NCBI GenBank assembly: GCA_905221095.1
Contig: CAJNBV010000005.1
Location: 62,001 to 126,000, forward strand
Reading direction: 5' to 3'
From: a bacterium
Lineage (GTDB): Bacteria; Bacillota; Bacilli; Lactobacillales; Streptococcaceae
Length of the DNA stretch: 64,000 nt
Shown here: one piece after another, positions 46,004 through 55,503 of the stretch
Position numbering within the stretch: position 1 is the stretch's first letter
Layout: each line of letters starts with the position of its first letter
Position numbers and translations under genes: made by a program
Notes under the pieces: generated by a model
Told to the model about the DNA's origin: nothing
What the model saw: the letters and a program-made list of their open reading frames with translations, nothing else
Database searches by the model: none

Positions 46004-47290
46004 TTATTCTCCTAGCACCTTGAAGGTATTCAAGAGGTCGAATTCTGAAACCTTCTTCAATTCAGCTGAAACCTTCTCAAGTTGGGCTTTATTAATCTTA
46101 TGAGTGATAATCACAACACGCGCCTTATCACCCTCTTTGCCATCTTGGAGGATTTGCTTGAAGGAAATATCTTGAGCGTTGAAGATTTCAGCCAATCTCA
46201 AGACCTGACCTTTTGAGTCTGGAGCCAAGATTGAGAAATAGTAGTTCGCTTTAACATCCTCTGGATTGGCTAAAACCAAGTCACGGCTGTATTCGTTGAA
46301 GTCTTTTCCAATGGTTCCATCATTCAATCGACGAACGATACGAACAATATCCGCCACAACACTTGTTGCAGTTGGTTTTTGACCAGCACCTGGTCCGTAG
46401 TACATAGACTCACCGATACCGATAGATTCTACAAAGACAGCGTTCATTACGCCATTCACACTAGCGAGTGGGTGCGCTTTAGGTAGGAAGGTTGGAGTTA
46501 CTTCCGCAGCAATTCCTGAAGGAGTTTCCTCGATAGAGCCAACCAATTTCACTACATAGCCAAGATCTTGAGCTACAGCTACATCTTCTGGTGTGATATT
46601 GCGAATTCCTTTGTGGGCTACATCGTCAAAGGCAACCTTCATACCAAAGGCAAATTGGCTCAAAATCACCATCTTGTAGGCTGCATCGATCCCATCCACG
46701 TCATTTGTAGGGTCACTTTCTGCAAATCCAAGTCTTTGTGCTTCCGCAAGAGCATCATCGTAAGACCATCCTTCTTCCACCATTTTGGTCATCATGAAGT
46801 TAGAAGTTCCGTTGACTACACCCAATACGCGAGTGATTTTATCAGAAGCCAAGGAATTTGCTAGAGTGCGAAGAATTGGAATCCCACCAGCTACTGCTGC
46901 TTCGTAGTAAAGTGCTACCTTGTTAGATTTAGCAATTTCTAGCAATTCTGCGCCATGGACAGCCAAAAGATCCTTGTTGGCAGTAACAACGTGTTTCCCA
47001 GCTTCCAAGGCACGAGTGATAAAGGTCTTAGCAGGTTCGATACGCCCCATCAATTCCACTACGATCGTAATGTCTTGGTCTGACAAAATATCATCCACAT
47101 TGGTTACAAAGTTAAAGTCATTTCCTGCTGCAAGCAAGCGATTCTTTTCATCTTCATCCTTGACCAATACTTTAGCAACTTCAATCTCTGAATGTGCTGA
47201 TTGATTGATTTTTTCTCCATTTTCCTTTAGGAGGAAAGGCACACCACTTGCAACGGTACCAAATCCTAGTAAAGCAATTTTAACTGTCAT
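46004..47290 (-). CDS. hom: Homoserine dehydrogenase
   Basis: This 428-residue enzyme reduces aspartate semialdehyde to homoserine. NAD(P) motif [12 protein letters not shown], catalytic region [24 protein letters not shown], and a C-terminal ACT domain (about 345-428) for feedback by threonine. Start at 47290 ([11 protein letters not shown]) with GAGGAG upstream. First of the hom-thrB operon; a CodY-like box lies at its promoter. Confidence 0.96.
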   Translation of the reverse strand: MTVKIALLGFGTVASGVPFLLKENGEKINQSAHSEIEVAKVLVKDEDEKNRLLAAGNDFNFVTNVDDILSDQDITIVVELMGRIEPAKTFITRALEAGKHVVTANKDLLAVHGAELLEIAKSNKVALYYEAAVAGGIPILRTLANSLASDKITRVLGVVNGTSNFMMTKMVEEGWSYDDALAEAQRLGFAESDPTNDVDGIDAAYKMVILSQFAFGMKVAFDDVAHKGIRNITPEDVAVAQDLGYVVKLVGSIEETPSGIAAEVTPTFLPKAHPLASVNGVMNAVFVESIGIGESMYYGPGAGQKPTATSVVADIVRIVRRLNDGTIGKDFNEYSRDLVLANPEDVKANYYFSILAPDSKGQVLRLAEIFNAQDISFKQILQDGKEGDKARVVIITHKINKAQLEKVSAELKKVSEFDLLNTFKVLGE

Positions 47291-47321
47291 GTTTGTCTCC
47301 TCGAAATTTTCTAATATAGCC

Positions 47322-47346
47322 ATTATAACAGAATTTTGTGAAAATT
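47322..47346 (-). promoter_or_regulatory. hom promoter with CodY-like box
   Basis: TATAAT on the minus strand at 47322-47327; AATTTTGTGAAAATT (plus, 47332-47346) differs from the CodY consensus at one base. The box sits within the spacer next to the -10. Confidence 0.6.
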
Positions 47347-47381
47347 CCTATTATAGTAATTCACTATTTCAGTATAAAAAG

Positions 47382-47404
47382 AAAAAACGAATCAAACGAC
47401 TCGC
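47382..47404 (-). terminator. mecA terminator
   Basis: On the minus strand GCGAGTC and GATTCGT pair around GTTT (one wobble), followed by a T run. Confidence 0.7.
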
Positions 47405-47440
47405 TCTTCTTAAAATCTAGAAATAGCTTTCCAGAAATGA

Positions 47441-48178
47441 TTATCCGATTTTTTGCAGATTAAGCACTGCATCGTGATTCATCAAGACTTGGCCATACTC
47501 TTGCAAGACTGAGCGACTGATGTCACTATCGTCCGCAAACTCGCGCATACGGGCCAAAAGCCAAGCTGGATATGGACTTGGATGATTTTCAATATCCACT
47601 AGAATAGTCAAATAATAGCGCTCGTTCATTTTGTAGAGTTCAGAAGTTTCCATCTCAAAAGTCACTGTCTTGGCAAAAGCCACCAAGTCAGCCAACTTAG
47701 CAAAAGAAAGGATGTAGTAGATGTAAGGCTCTTTCTTGCTTTCAACTTCTTGTTCAGCCTGCTCCTGCTCTTCTTCCTTGGCTTCAACTTGCTCAAGAGA
47801 TTGAATTGCTTCGATGTCATCCTTAGTTTTGTCCGCGATGCTTTTTTCTAAGGTTTTGATAAATTCATCTGGCGACATTTGGGCTAATTCTTCCATGTCT
47901 GGTAAATCCGATAAATCTTCAAAATCTAGATTTTGGTCAATCTTTGATTTGGTCACAAAGACATCTACCTTATCAGGTTTTGGAGTTACACGGAAGCTCA
48001 ACATGCCTGTATCTAGAAAGCTATCAGGCATCTCTAACTCATCCAAGATAGCATAAAAGAACTCTTCTGTTTTTTCTTGAGGAACGAGAAAGTCAGCAAT
48101 CTCCATCCCTCGATCCATCAAATCTTCTAAAGACATCGTGATTTTTAAAGTAGTATCACTGATTTGTTTCATTTTCAT
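47441..48178 (-). CDS. mecA: Adapter protein MecA
   Basis: This 245-residue adapter brings ComX, ComW and other proteins to ClpCP in streptococci. The N-terminal domain has MKMKQISDTTLKITMSLEDL, a linker rich in Glu (about 120-150), and the C-terminal ClpC-binding domain YIYYILSFAKLADLVAFA. Start at the ATG at 48178 (AGG nine bases upstream), giving the usual 245 residues. Monocistronic with its own promoter. Confidence 0.92.
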   Translation of the reverse strand: MKMKQISDTTLKITMSLEDLMDRGMEIADFLVPQEKTEEFFYAILDELEMPDSFLDTGMLSFRVTPKPDKVDVFVTKSKIDQNLDFEDLSDLPDMEELAQMSPDEFIKTLEKSIADKTKDDIEAIQSLEQVEAKEEEQEQAEQEVESKKEPYIYYILSFAKLADLVAFAKTVTFEMETSELYKMNERYYLTILVDIENHPSPYPAWLLARMREFADDSDISRSVLQEYGQVLMNHDAVLNLQKIG

Positions 48179-48209
48179 TGCTAGTAACCTCATACTTTCA
48201 GTTCTATCT

Positions 48210-48238
48210 ATTATACTAGATTTTTACGATTTTATCAA
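48210..48238 (-). promoter_or_regulatory. mecA promoter
   Basis: On the minus strand TTGATA, a 17-base spacer and TATAAT. Confidence 0.65.
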
Positions 48239-48295
48239 AAGAAGGCTCCTCTATACGGATAGATTTTCCCTAGGGTCTTTCTGTAGGAGACTCTA

Positions 48296-48409
48296 ATACT
48301 CTTCGAAAATCTCTTCAAACCACGTCAGCTCTATCTGCAACCTCAAAACAGTGTTTTGAGCAACCTGCGGCTAGCTTCCTAGTTTGCTTTTTGATTTTCA
48401 TTGAGTATA
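48296..48409. repeat. BOX element, shortened copy (copy 1)
   Basis: The 114-bp unit runs from TACTCTTCGAAAATCTC to CATTGAGTATA and shares CCTCAAAACAGT, GCGGCTAGCTTCCTAG and GATTTTCATTGAG with the copy at 54053-54203. It lacks about 37 bases present there, between two CGTCAG words. It fills most of the 313-bp space between mecA and tarQ; the rest holds the mecA promoter and a terminator. Confidence 0.85.
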
Positions 48410-48434
48410 AAAGAAAGTTTCTGCTAACAAATAG

Positions 48435-48474
48435 AAAAAGCCTTCAAAATAGGCTCTTAGCCAACTTTGAAGAC
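48435..48474 (-). terminator. Terminator of the teichoic-acid operon
   Basis: On the minus strand CTTCAAA and TTTGAAG pair with an inner GGCTAAGAGCC hairpin, then TTTTTC. Confidence 0.75.
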
Positions 48475-48491
48475 CTAATACATCAGAAAGC

Positions 48492-49526
48492 TTATAATTT
48501 AAAGGTTGCTACACCGAGGATTGAACGATTTAAGTTTCTGAGAATTTGAAGACTTTGTTCAAATTTCTTATAACGAGTCACTCCATACTCTTCAACAAGA
48601 AGGACTGTATCTCTTTCCAAAAGAGATGGTACATCCTGTAAATCTACAAAGTGCATTCCTTTTAAAGCCTCTTGATTTTGTTTCAATTTATCTAAGATAG
48701 CTTTATTGGAGCTAACGATGGTTAATTCTTGTCCAGCATTTTTGTATGATAGAACATTTGCTAGGTTAGCAATTGTTGTAATCTCTGTTACAAAATCAAT
48801 TTGATATTGAGAAAAATCACCTGCTCTATTGATTGTTGGATTAAAGAGATAAACCAATACATTTCCCATCACAACCAAAATCACACAGACTACTCCAATA
48901 ACAGCTAAACGGAGAATCAAGTTTTTCACATTTAATCCAAGCGCTGTCTCACCGTTTGCATTCAATTCTTTAGAGTTGATGGTTTCCAATTTTTCAATTT
49001 TCACATTTGCATAAGTATGTTTAAATTTCTCAATCAATCCATCAAATTTTCGCTCTAACAAGTCATTGACATCCTTACTTGGTGTCAAAATTTTCACACC
49101 GACCCCTGCATCGTCAATCATATAGTAGACGGTCAGTTTTTTCCACCAATAATCATTCGTAGAATTTTTCAAGGTTGTTTCTGTCGTATCCAATTCACTG
49201 GCCATTTTTTTCAGTTCACTCGGTTCTACATCATTGAAAAGATAAGCTCCATTCAAATTCCCATCAATCAATTTCCCGTAGAAATCACTATAACCACCAA
49301 TTTGATGATTCAAAATCGTTTTAGCTGAATCTTCTGGAGGAGTAATTTTATAGCTAAGATAAGTTGAATAACTTGTTGTGTCTTTGACAGTATTTTTATT
49401 CTTAACAGCTTTAATTGTGAATGGCACAGCAATGAGAGCAAATAAAGCGATGAGAGCTAAAATATTTACTTTTCGTTTTTTATAAAGATTTGCAAACAAA
49501 TCAGCTACTGAATAATGTTCAAACAT
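48492..49526 (-). CDS. tarQ: Wzz-like chain-length protein, TarQ-type
   Basis: This 344-residue membrane protein has TM1 near 19-37, an extracytoplasmic helical domain (about 45-200) and TM2 near 205-230, then a cytoplasmic tail (LVEEYGVTRYKKFEQSLQ). The two-TM layout resembles Wzz/capsular-polysaccharide chain-length proteins. The pneumococcal homologue was reported in a CRISPRi study as TarQ, needed with TarP to polymerise teichoic-acid precursors. The naming is by position and layout. The start overlaps the tarP end by 8 bp. Confidence 0.72.
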   Translation of the reverse strand: MFEHYSVADLFANLYKKRKVNILALIALFALIAVPFTIKAVKNKNTVKDTTSYSTYLSYKITPPEDSAKTILNHQIGGYSDFYGKLIDGNLNGAYLFNDVEPSELKKMASELDTTETTLKNSTNDYWWKKLTVYYMIDDAGVGVKILTPSKDVNDLLERKFDGLIEKFKHTYANVKIEKLETINSKELNANGETALGLNVKNLILRLAVIGVVCVILVVMGNVLVYLFNPTINRAGDFSQYQIDFVTEITTIANLANVLSYKNAGQELTIVSSNKAILDKLKQNQEALKGMHFVDLQDVPSLLERDTVLLVEEYGVTRYKKFEQSLQILRNLNRSILGVATFKL

Positions 49527-50988
49527 GATTTTTTTCTCCTTTGTTTAGTAGATACTGGTTTTCTTTTGTAAGCATTTTTGCTACAAATATAATCACAAGA
49601 ACAATTCCCCAGAATTGCATTGTAAATAGATTGAAGAAACTTTCTGAAAAGCTACTTCTTGGCATAAAGAATAGATTATTCAAGATGAGTAAGGACAAGG
49701 CAAATAGGATTGTTCTAGAGCGATAGGCCACTTGCAACATGGCTATAAATAGCATGCCAAGTAAGAGACTAAGTAGAAAGACTCCTATCATACCATAGTC
49801 TGTATACAACTCCATGATATAGCTACTTCCAATACCATGTCCTTTCAGATATTCCTTGTTCAAAACAAGATAGGATAAATTGTGGGCATAACTATTACTA
49901 TCGATAGCTAGTTCCACACTATTGGTTGTATGTTCAAAGGCTTTTCCTCCGAAAATGGCCCCCAAACTTCCTCTTGCAAAATAATCAAGAACAGGACCAA
50001 AAGTAAAATTACGGAAATCTCGGTAAGGGAGGCTACTGTTAAATAGAAAACCTCGAGCTAGAACACCAAAACTAGTCCCTTGTTTATAGATAAAGTCAAG
50101 TAAGATATCCCAGAAACCTGTATGGGAAACCTGGACATTATCCCGTACATAATTGAGCACTCCCATCGCTAACATGAGAATAGGAGAACCCACAAAAATC
50201 GCTAACTTTTCTTTAAACCCAATCCATTTTCCCTTTTCAGTTTGCTCCCGCATAAAGTAATAAACAAAAGCAAATAAAATACTTAAAATAAAGGGATTTC
50301 GTGTCCCGATTGCCAAATGAATGGTATTGGCTGCAATGAAGGATACTAACACTGCTGTTGCCTGCCATTTCTTTGGCTTGGTTGCCAGATACATACACAT
50401 TGCGTAGACCGTAAAGGTAGACAAGATGTAAGTAAAATAAGGAAGTTTACTTTCAAAATTTGCATAGTAGGCATAGTAGGAAGTCTGCAAACGATACAGG
50501 AGCCGTTCAAATAAGCGAATAAAATAGAAAGGATAGGTTAGAAGAAAAACTCCTAGTGATACAAAGCGTAACCGCTTGATATAAATCTCTTTTATAGAAT
50601 TTCCTATCTTTGGTACTTTTATGTTCTTCCTAGCTATGAAGTAACGAGCCAGTACGCCTCCTGTGGTCAAGCCCAGAATCGAAACCATGACGACTATAAA
50701 GGCAAAGCGATAGGCTATCGGATGATAGGTATCCAGAGCACCATCCCTAAAATAATCAATGGTCGGTCTTGATACCAGAAATACAAAAATAGTTAAATAG
50801 AAAATAAAATGGATTAAGTAATACTTGATATCATTCCAGCAGGCAATTAAGCTACTAACCAGTAAGAACAATAAAGTAGAAAGCAAGCTAACATTATTAT
50901 TATTAAACAGATACACAATTCCACTTACTAGCGTCAAGGCATAGCTGACTATGGTCAAACTAAATAATAATCGTTTCCCATCAATCAC
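49519..50988 (-). CDS. tarP: Wzy-like polymerase, TarP-type
   Basis: This 489-residue protein has about twelve hydrophobic helices and a long loop with TSYYAYYANFESKLPYF and DYFARGSLGAIFGG, as in Wzy-type polymerases. The pneumococcal TarP is thought to join teichoic repeating units. Start at 50988. It lies 15 bp downstream of a glycosyltransferase gene. Confidence 0.75.
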   Translation of the reverse strand: MIDGKRLLFSLTIVSYALTLVSGIVYLFNNNNVSLLSTLLFLLVSSLIACWNDIKYYLIHFIFYLTIFVFLVSRPTIDYFRDGALDTYHPIAYRFAFIVVMVSILGLTTGGVLARYFIARKNIKVPKIGNSIKEIYIKRLRFVSLGVFLLTYPFYFIRLFERLLYRLQTSYYAYYANFESKLPYFTYILSTFTVYAMCMYLATKPKKWQATAVLVSFIAANTIHLAIGTRNPFILSILFAFVYYFMREQTEKGKWIGFKEKLAIFVGSPILMLAMGVLNYVRDNVQVSHTGFWDILLDFIYKQGTSFGVLARGFLFNSSLPYRDFRNFTFGPVLDYFARGSLGAIFGGKAFEHTTNSVELAIDSNSYAHNLSYLVLNKEYLKGHGIGSSYIMELYTDYGMIGVFLLSLLLGMLFIAMLQVAYRSRTILFALSLLILNNLFFMPRSSFSESFFNLFTMQFWGIVLVIIFVAKMLTKENQYLLNKGEKNHV

Positions 50989-51003
50989 TTGCTCACCCCC
51001 GTT

Positions 51004-51990
51004 CTAATGTAATTTTTTAGATTTTTCAATATTTTTCAGTAATAAGAATCGGTATAAGGAAATATTTATGAATAGAGCAAAAGCACTAATTCTTCTCCCC
51101 TTACGGAAAATTGGATTTCTAGCAATAGCAAAGGCATGGCCTTTTAAAAAACGATGAATCTGAGAATAGGCTTCAAACTGTTTATACTGATCATCTAGTA
51201 ACATCTTATCCATAATGAAGAAGTGGGCATAGGCCAATCTGAAAAAAGCAACCTCTTTCAAGTCAGGATAGTTTTTCACAACTTCATTGTAAAACTTTTG
51301 ATAGATATCAATATAGGCTAAATCCTTCTCTGCATAGGGTTTGGTCGTAATACTATCCCCTCTATGGAAATAGTAATAATAGGGTTTGGTATTAACAACG
51401 TACTTCTTAGCCAACTTGATTAAATCAAAATGATAATAGGCATCTTCGTAAATCAATCCTTTAGGAAAGGATAGGGCAATTGCAATCTCTCTCTTGATTA
51501 GCTTATTGCAAATCGTCCCAGGTATTTTTTCACCTATGAGGTATTCCTTTAGAAATGTTTGAGAATCACAGACAAAATAGTCATCCTGATTGGCTGACTG
51601 TGGACTTTTGTCATTTGCATAGACATTCATAACACCACAGCTCGAAACATCCGCATCTTCTTGAATTAATTGCTCATATAAACTCTGAATCATTTCTGGA
51701 TGGATATAATCATCTGAGTCAATAAAAATCAGATAATCCCCATGAGCCTGCTTCATTCCATCATTTCGCGCTTGTGACAAGCCTTCATTCTTTTTATGAA
51801 GCACTGAAACTCTATCATCTAGTTCAGCGATTGAATCACACAAGCGACCACTTTCATCTGTTGCTCCATCATCAACAAGAATGATTTCCAGATTTTGATA
51901 GGTCTGCTCCTGAATGGAAGCTATCGATTTTTCTAGGTACTGCGCCACATTATAGACTGGCACAATCACACTAATTAATGCAGTTTCCAT
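51004..51990 (-). CDS. GT2-family glycosyltransferase (teichoic-acid repeat unit)
   Basis: This 328-residue enzyme has the GT-A start SVIVPVYNVAQYLEKSI and EIILVDDGATDESG, with the metal-binding DSDD in YLIFIDSDDYIHPEM near residue 90. A C-terminal hydrophobic part follows. GT2 enzymes of this locus are proposed to add GalNAc residues to the repeat unit; the exact linkage is not shown. It lies one base after the GT4 gene. Confidence 0.88.
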   Translation of the reverse strand: METALISVIVPVYNVAQYLEKSIASIQEQTYQNLEIILVDDGATDESGRLCDSIAELDDRVSVLHKKNEGLSQARNDGMKQAHGDYLIFIDSDDYIHPEMIQSLYEQLIQEDADVSSCGVMNVYANDKSPQSANQDDYFVCDSQTFLKEYLIGEKIPGTICNKLIKREIAIALSFPKGLIYEDAYYHFDLIKLAKKYVVNTKPYYYYFHRGDSITTKPYAEKDLAYIDIYQKFYNEVVKNYPDLKEVAFFRLAYAHFFIMDKMLLDDQYKQFEAYSQIHRFLKGHAFAIARNPIFRKGRRISAFALFINISLYRFLLLKNIEKSKKLH

Positions 51991-51991
51991 G

Positions 51992-53095
51992 CTACTCCTC
52001 TAATAGTTTTTCTACTTGTTCGATTTGTTTGGCAATTGTAAATTGTTGAATGAATTGACTAGCCTCATTAACATCGAAGTTTGAGGCAGAAGTCATGTAG
52101 TTCGTAATTGCCTGAGCTGCCTCTTGATTGCTCTCAATGATTTGTCCAAATCGACCTTCTTGGGATAATTCCTCAGCCCCTCCAACATCTGTAGAGACAA
52201 AAGGAAGTCCCAGACTCAAAGCTTCCACATACACTCCAGGAAAACCTTCTTGTTTAGACATAGACAAGAGAACTTTCATCTGAGACAAATACTGATAAGG
52301 ATTTTTTTGATAACCAAGGAAATGAACATATTCCTCAAGTTCATACTCTTTGACCCGTTTTCTCAGTTCCTCTTCCATATCACCTGTACCTATAAAGTAA
52401 AGGTGGTAGTTTTTTCCTTTTTGGTGTAATAGTCGTATCACTTCCACCACACGGTCAGAACCCTTATTTTCCTCAATCCGTCCAATGGTACAGATACTTT
52501 GAGGCTCAATCTCGATATCGATCTTCTCTTGAGATTTTTCTAGAATAGTCTTAAAATCATAACCATTGTAGACCGTCTGTAATTTTGAAGCATAATCTGG
52601 ATAGACTTCCTTGATAGAATGACTGGTCTTTTTAGAAATTCCTACAATAGTATCCGCGGCATCCAACTGGCGTCCATGTGATTCCCTTTTTGAGCTATCC
52701 TTAAGAAATTCTTCAATACTTCCATGAATCCAAGATATCTTCTTGACTTCTTTTCTTTTAGAGAACAAAAGCGGTGGATTCATAATTGTAAAGGAAACTT
52801 CAACATCATAGTCATCTTTCACAAGCAAGCGCCGAGTCAGTCTTGGAAAATAAATTCTCATTCTCCACAAAAAAGCTCGGAGCCATCTGGCTTGGCGATA
52901 ATCCTGAAAGGATTTTAAAATTCGTACATGTTTCGGAACAGATTCGTATCCCTTGTCAAAGTGTTCCATTTCAAGAATATCAATATCATACTTTTCTGGA
53001 TCCAAATTTGAAACAATGGTAGATAAAATCTTCTCTGCTCCGCCTCCAAGAGAAAAAGACCACATAAAAAATAAGATTTTTTTCTTAGCCACCAT
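51992..53095 (-). CDS. GT4-family glycosyltransferase (teichoic-acid repeat unit)
   Basis: This 367-residue enzyme has the two-domain GT-B form: WSFSLGGGAEKIL near the start, TIGRIEENKGSDRVVEVI near 215 and the EX7E-like stretch SKQEGFPGVYVEALSLGLPFV near 280, then STDVGGAEEL. Start at the ATG at 53095, with AAGGGAG upstream, overlapping the licD gene by 11 bp. Confidence 0.88.
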   Translation of the reverse strand: MVAKKKILFFMWSFSLGGGAEKILSTIVSNLDPEKYDIDILEMEHFDKGYESVPKHVRILKSFQDYRQARWLRAFLWRMRIYFPRLTRRLLVKDDYDVEVSFTIMNPPLLFSKRKEVKKISWIHGSIEEFLKDSSKRESHGRQLDAADTIVGISKKTSHSIKEVYPDYASKLQTVYNGYDFKTILEKSQEKIDIEIEPQSICTIGRIEENKGSDRVVEVIRLLHQKGKNYHLYFIGTGDMEEELRKRVKEYELEEYVHFLGYQKNPYQYLSQMKVLLSMSKQEGFPGVYVEALSLGLPFVSTDVGGAEELSQEGRFGQIIESNQEAAQAITNYMTSASNFDVNEASQFIQQFTIAKQIEQVEKLLEE

Positions 53096-53930
53096 ATTCT
53101 CCCTTGTATTCTGTATAAGACTTATCCATATCAGCGATGACAGCATCATGGTGCGGTACTTGCTTGTCCACTGGTGGCGGTGTCATATAGTCACCAAAAG
53201 CAGTGCTGAGATAAGCATCATAGCCAACTGGAATAGGCATCTCTGTACCTTCAAATGGCAAGAAGAGATTATCTTCAAAGGATGCGATTGGGTACTTGTT
53301 TCTCATGTAGCCAGGACCTGAGCATAATTCTGTAATACCATCGCTCTCAGCCAGTCTATATTTAGTCATTTCTTTCTCAGCTTTTTTCCAAATGCGATAA
53401 CGGAGAGATTTTGGCGTCAACCCCAGTAAAATTCGGCTTCCCCATTTCATGAGAGCGCCATGCTTTTCTGGAACAGTTTGGGCACAAAAGAGTGAATAAA
53501 TCAAGGCCCAACGAACCTGTTTTTTCCGCTCAGCTGGATTTTTAGGATAATAATCCAAAGGCAACACATCCAAGGCCAAACCATGTGGCAAATCCAAATC
53601 CTGCTGATAAGGCTTAATACAAGTCGTTTCCTTGTCACGAATGGTAATAAAGAGGTTTCGATCCACAAAATCCTTGTTACTCTTTGACAAGAAATAACGC
53701 TGATCTGCATAACGAGGCCATAATTCTGCTAATTTCTCATAATCTTTACGGGGCATAAAAAAGTCTAGGTCGTCATCCCACGGAATAAAGCCCTTGTTTC
53801 GAAGTGCACCAATAGCACCTCCTCCACAGAGATAACAGAGCAAATCATGTTCTTTACAAAAGGCCACAAAATATTCAGCCATCTCCAGACTACGAGCCTG
53901 AATTGCTTTTAAATCAGTCATATTATTCAT
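53085..53930 (-). CDS. licD3: LicD-family protein (LicD3-type)
   Basis: This 281-residue protein has the LicD motif YLCGGGAIGALRNKGFIPWD followed by DDLDFFMPRKDYEKL, with the Asp residues of a nucleotidyltransferase-like site. LicD proteins move phosphocholine or, for some, ribitol-phosphate-type groups to teichoic acid. The number is from its position. Two Met codons (53930 and 53921) are possible; neither has a strong ribosome-binding site. First gene of the operon. Confidence 0.82.
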   Translation of the reverse strand: MNNMTDLKAIQARSLEMAEYFVAFCKEHDLLCYLCGGGAIGALRNKGFIPWDDDLDFFMPRKDYEKLAELWPRYADQRYFLSKSNKDFVDRNLFITIRDKETTCIKPYQQDLDLPHGLALDVLPLDYYPKNPAERKKQVRWALIYSLFCAQTVPEKHGALMKWGSRILLGLTPKSLRYRIWKKAEKEMTKYRLAESDGITELCSGPGYMRNKYPIASFEDNLFLPFEGTEMPIPVGYDAYLSTAFGDYMTPPPVDKQVPHHDAVIADMDKSYTEYKGEYGG

Positions 53931-53953
53931 TATTCTTTCTATCGTATCGTTTC

Positions 53954-53962
53954 ATTATACCA
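53954..53962 (-). promoter_or_regulatory. Extended -10 promoter of the teichoic-acid operon
   Basis: The minus strand reads TGGTATAAT about 24 bases before the licD start; no good -35. Confidence 0.55.
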
Positions 53963-53994
53963 CAAATAGGGGGTGAAAATCTATTGCAGACTGT

Positions 53995-54045
53995 AAAAAA
54001 TCAAAGCCTGACGGCTAGATAAATAGCTATCAAACTTTGATTTTT
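53995..54045 (-). terminator. psr terminator
   Basis: AAAAATCAAAG pairs with CTTTGATTTTT around a 28-base loop with its own inner pairing, followed by T. Confidence 0.8.
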
Positions 54046-54052
54046 CTGTCTT

Positions 54053-54203
54053 ATACTCTTCGAAAATCTCTTCAAACCACGTCAGCTTCACCTTGCCGTA
54101 TGTATGGTTACTGACTTCGTCAGTTCTATCCACAACCTCAAAACAGTATTTTGAGCAGCCTGCGGCTAGCTTCCTAGTTTACTCTTTGATTTTCATTGAG
54201 TAT
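54053..54203. repeat. BOX element, full copy (copy 2)
   Basis: The 151-bp unit has all three blocks: CTCTTCGAAAATCTC, the CACCTTGCCGTATG...TGACTTCGTCAG middle and the GCGGCTAGCTTCCTAG end. It is in the same orientation as copy 1 at 48296 and lies between psr and the licD promoter. Confidence 0.88.
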
Positions 54204-54207
54204 TATC

Positions 54208-55503
54208 TTATCTCAAGCCCATCTGAGACAATTTATTCTGATATTTGTTTTGATCGACAAGCAAGCCCAAGCCTCCATAAACATCATAGGCATCTACCCA
54301 ATCACCAAGTTCTGGAATCGTCAATTTTTCAATACCATTTTGAGCTCCGTCTAGGAAAGACAAGCCATTTGTTAACAGGAAGGTATAAGGAACATTCGTT
54401 GAGGTCATTCCGAATACCTTACCAAGTGCCTCTGAGCCTGTAAAGAGCTTGGTTGGATCTTTGATTTGCTGAAGAACTGCTGTCAGCACTTGCTGCTGTC
54501 TTTTGGTACGGCCGTAATCCGCCTCATCATCATCACGGAAACGAGCATAATTGAGCAAGGTCGAACCATTCATCTGCTGTTTTCCGATTTTAATAGTCTG
54601 GGTTGGAGACTCAGTCTCAGTCGCATGTAAATCATCGCCGACTGTAGCTTCTGTTAGTGGACGCCCATTCAATGTTGAAAATTGAGCATCAATCGTCACC
54701 CCATCAGGGAAAAGCGTGTCAATCGCTGTTGCAAAGGCTTGAAAATCGACCAAGGCGTAATACTTAATGTCCAAGTCAAAATTATCTTTCAAGACTTGAC
54801 GAACCATTTCTGCCCCTTTTTGCCCCTCTTGTTCTCCTAACTCGTAGGCTACATTTAACTTGTTATCCGTCTGTTTTCTACCGTTAATCACTTGACTATA
54901 ACCATCTATATAGACCAAATTATCACGCATGAAACTGACTAACTTAATTTTCTTATCTGAACCTCCGACATTTAATACCATAATAGAGTCAGTCCGCGTC
55001 TCAGCACTATTTTGACCAATTCGCCCATCTGTACCCATGATCAAAATATTAACACCATCTCTGGTGTCCTGACCATTAAAGACTTCTACTTGAGCTGCCC
55101 GGGCATTCGTATTTTTATCTGGATTAGCATTGGTATAACCTTTTAAGAACATAAAAATCATACCAAGCGCTACACAAGCTAAGATAGCCAGTAAACCTGC
55201 GAAAATACGCCCCCACCGTAGCTTCCGCTTTTTAGTCTTTTTCTTTTGAAGAGAATTGATCTTCTGGTATCTCTCAGAACGACTACGACTATTATAAGAA
55301 GGAATTGAAGCGTTAGCATTTGTCTTTCCATAATCCTCGGTCAATTCTTGACTTTCTGAGGTAACGTCACTACTTGCCCTACTTAATTTATCTTGCAAGT
55401 AAGCAAACTCTTTTTTCTCTCGCTCATTGAGGTAGTGAATATTCTTAAGTAGATAGTCATAACGCAACTGCTCATGATGGCTTAAGGGATTTTCTTTACT
55501 CAT
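54208..55503 (-). CDS. psr: LytR-CpsA-Psr family protein (Psr-type)
   Basis: This 431-residue protein has a soluble N-terminus (1-100), one TM helix (about 102-125) and an outer LCP domain with NILIMGTDGRIG, TDSIMVLNV, FMRDNLVYIDGY and GSTLLNYARFRDDDEADYGR. LCP enzymes attach teichoic acid or capsule to peptidoglycan. Its position at the end of the aro operon beside the teichoic locus matches pneumococcal Psr. It overlaps pheA by 4 bp. Confidence 0.9.
   Translation of the reverse strand: MSKENPLSHHEQLRYDYLLKNIHYLNEREKKEFAYLQDKLSRASSDVTSESQELTEDYGKTNANASIPSYNSRSRSERYQKINSLQKKKTKKRKLRWGRIFAGLLAILACVALGMIFMFLKGYTNANPDKNTNARAAQVEVFNGQDTRDGVNILIMGTDGRIGQNSAETRTDSIMVLNVGGSDKKIKLVSFMRDNLVYIDGYSQVINGRKQTDNKLNVAYELGEQEGQKGAEMVRQVLKDNFDLDIKYYALVDFQAFATAIDTLFPDGVTIDAQFSTLNGRPLTEATVGDDLHATETESPTQTIKIGKQQMNGSTLLNYARFRDDDEADYGRTKRQQQVLTAVLQQIKDPTKLFTGSEALGKVFGMTSTNVPYTFLLTNGLSFLDGAQNGIEKLTIPELGDWVDAYDVYGGLGLLVDQNKYQNKLSQMGLR

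Noticed and set aside
48296..48409. CRISPR or IS remnant
   Set aside because: The sequence matches the BOX unit seen also at 54053; there are no spaced repeats or transposase.
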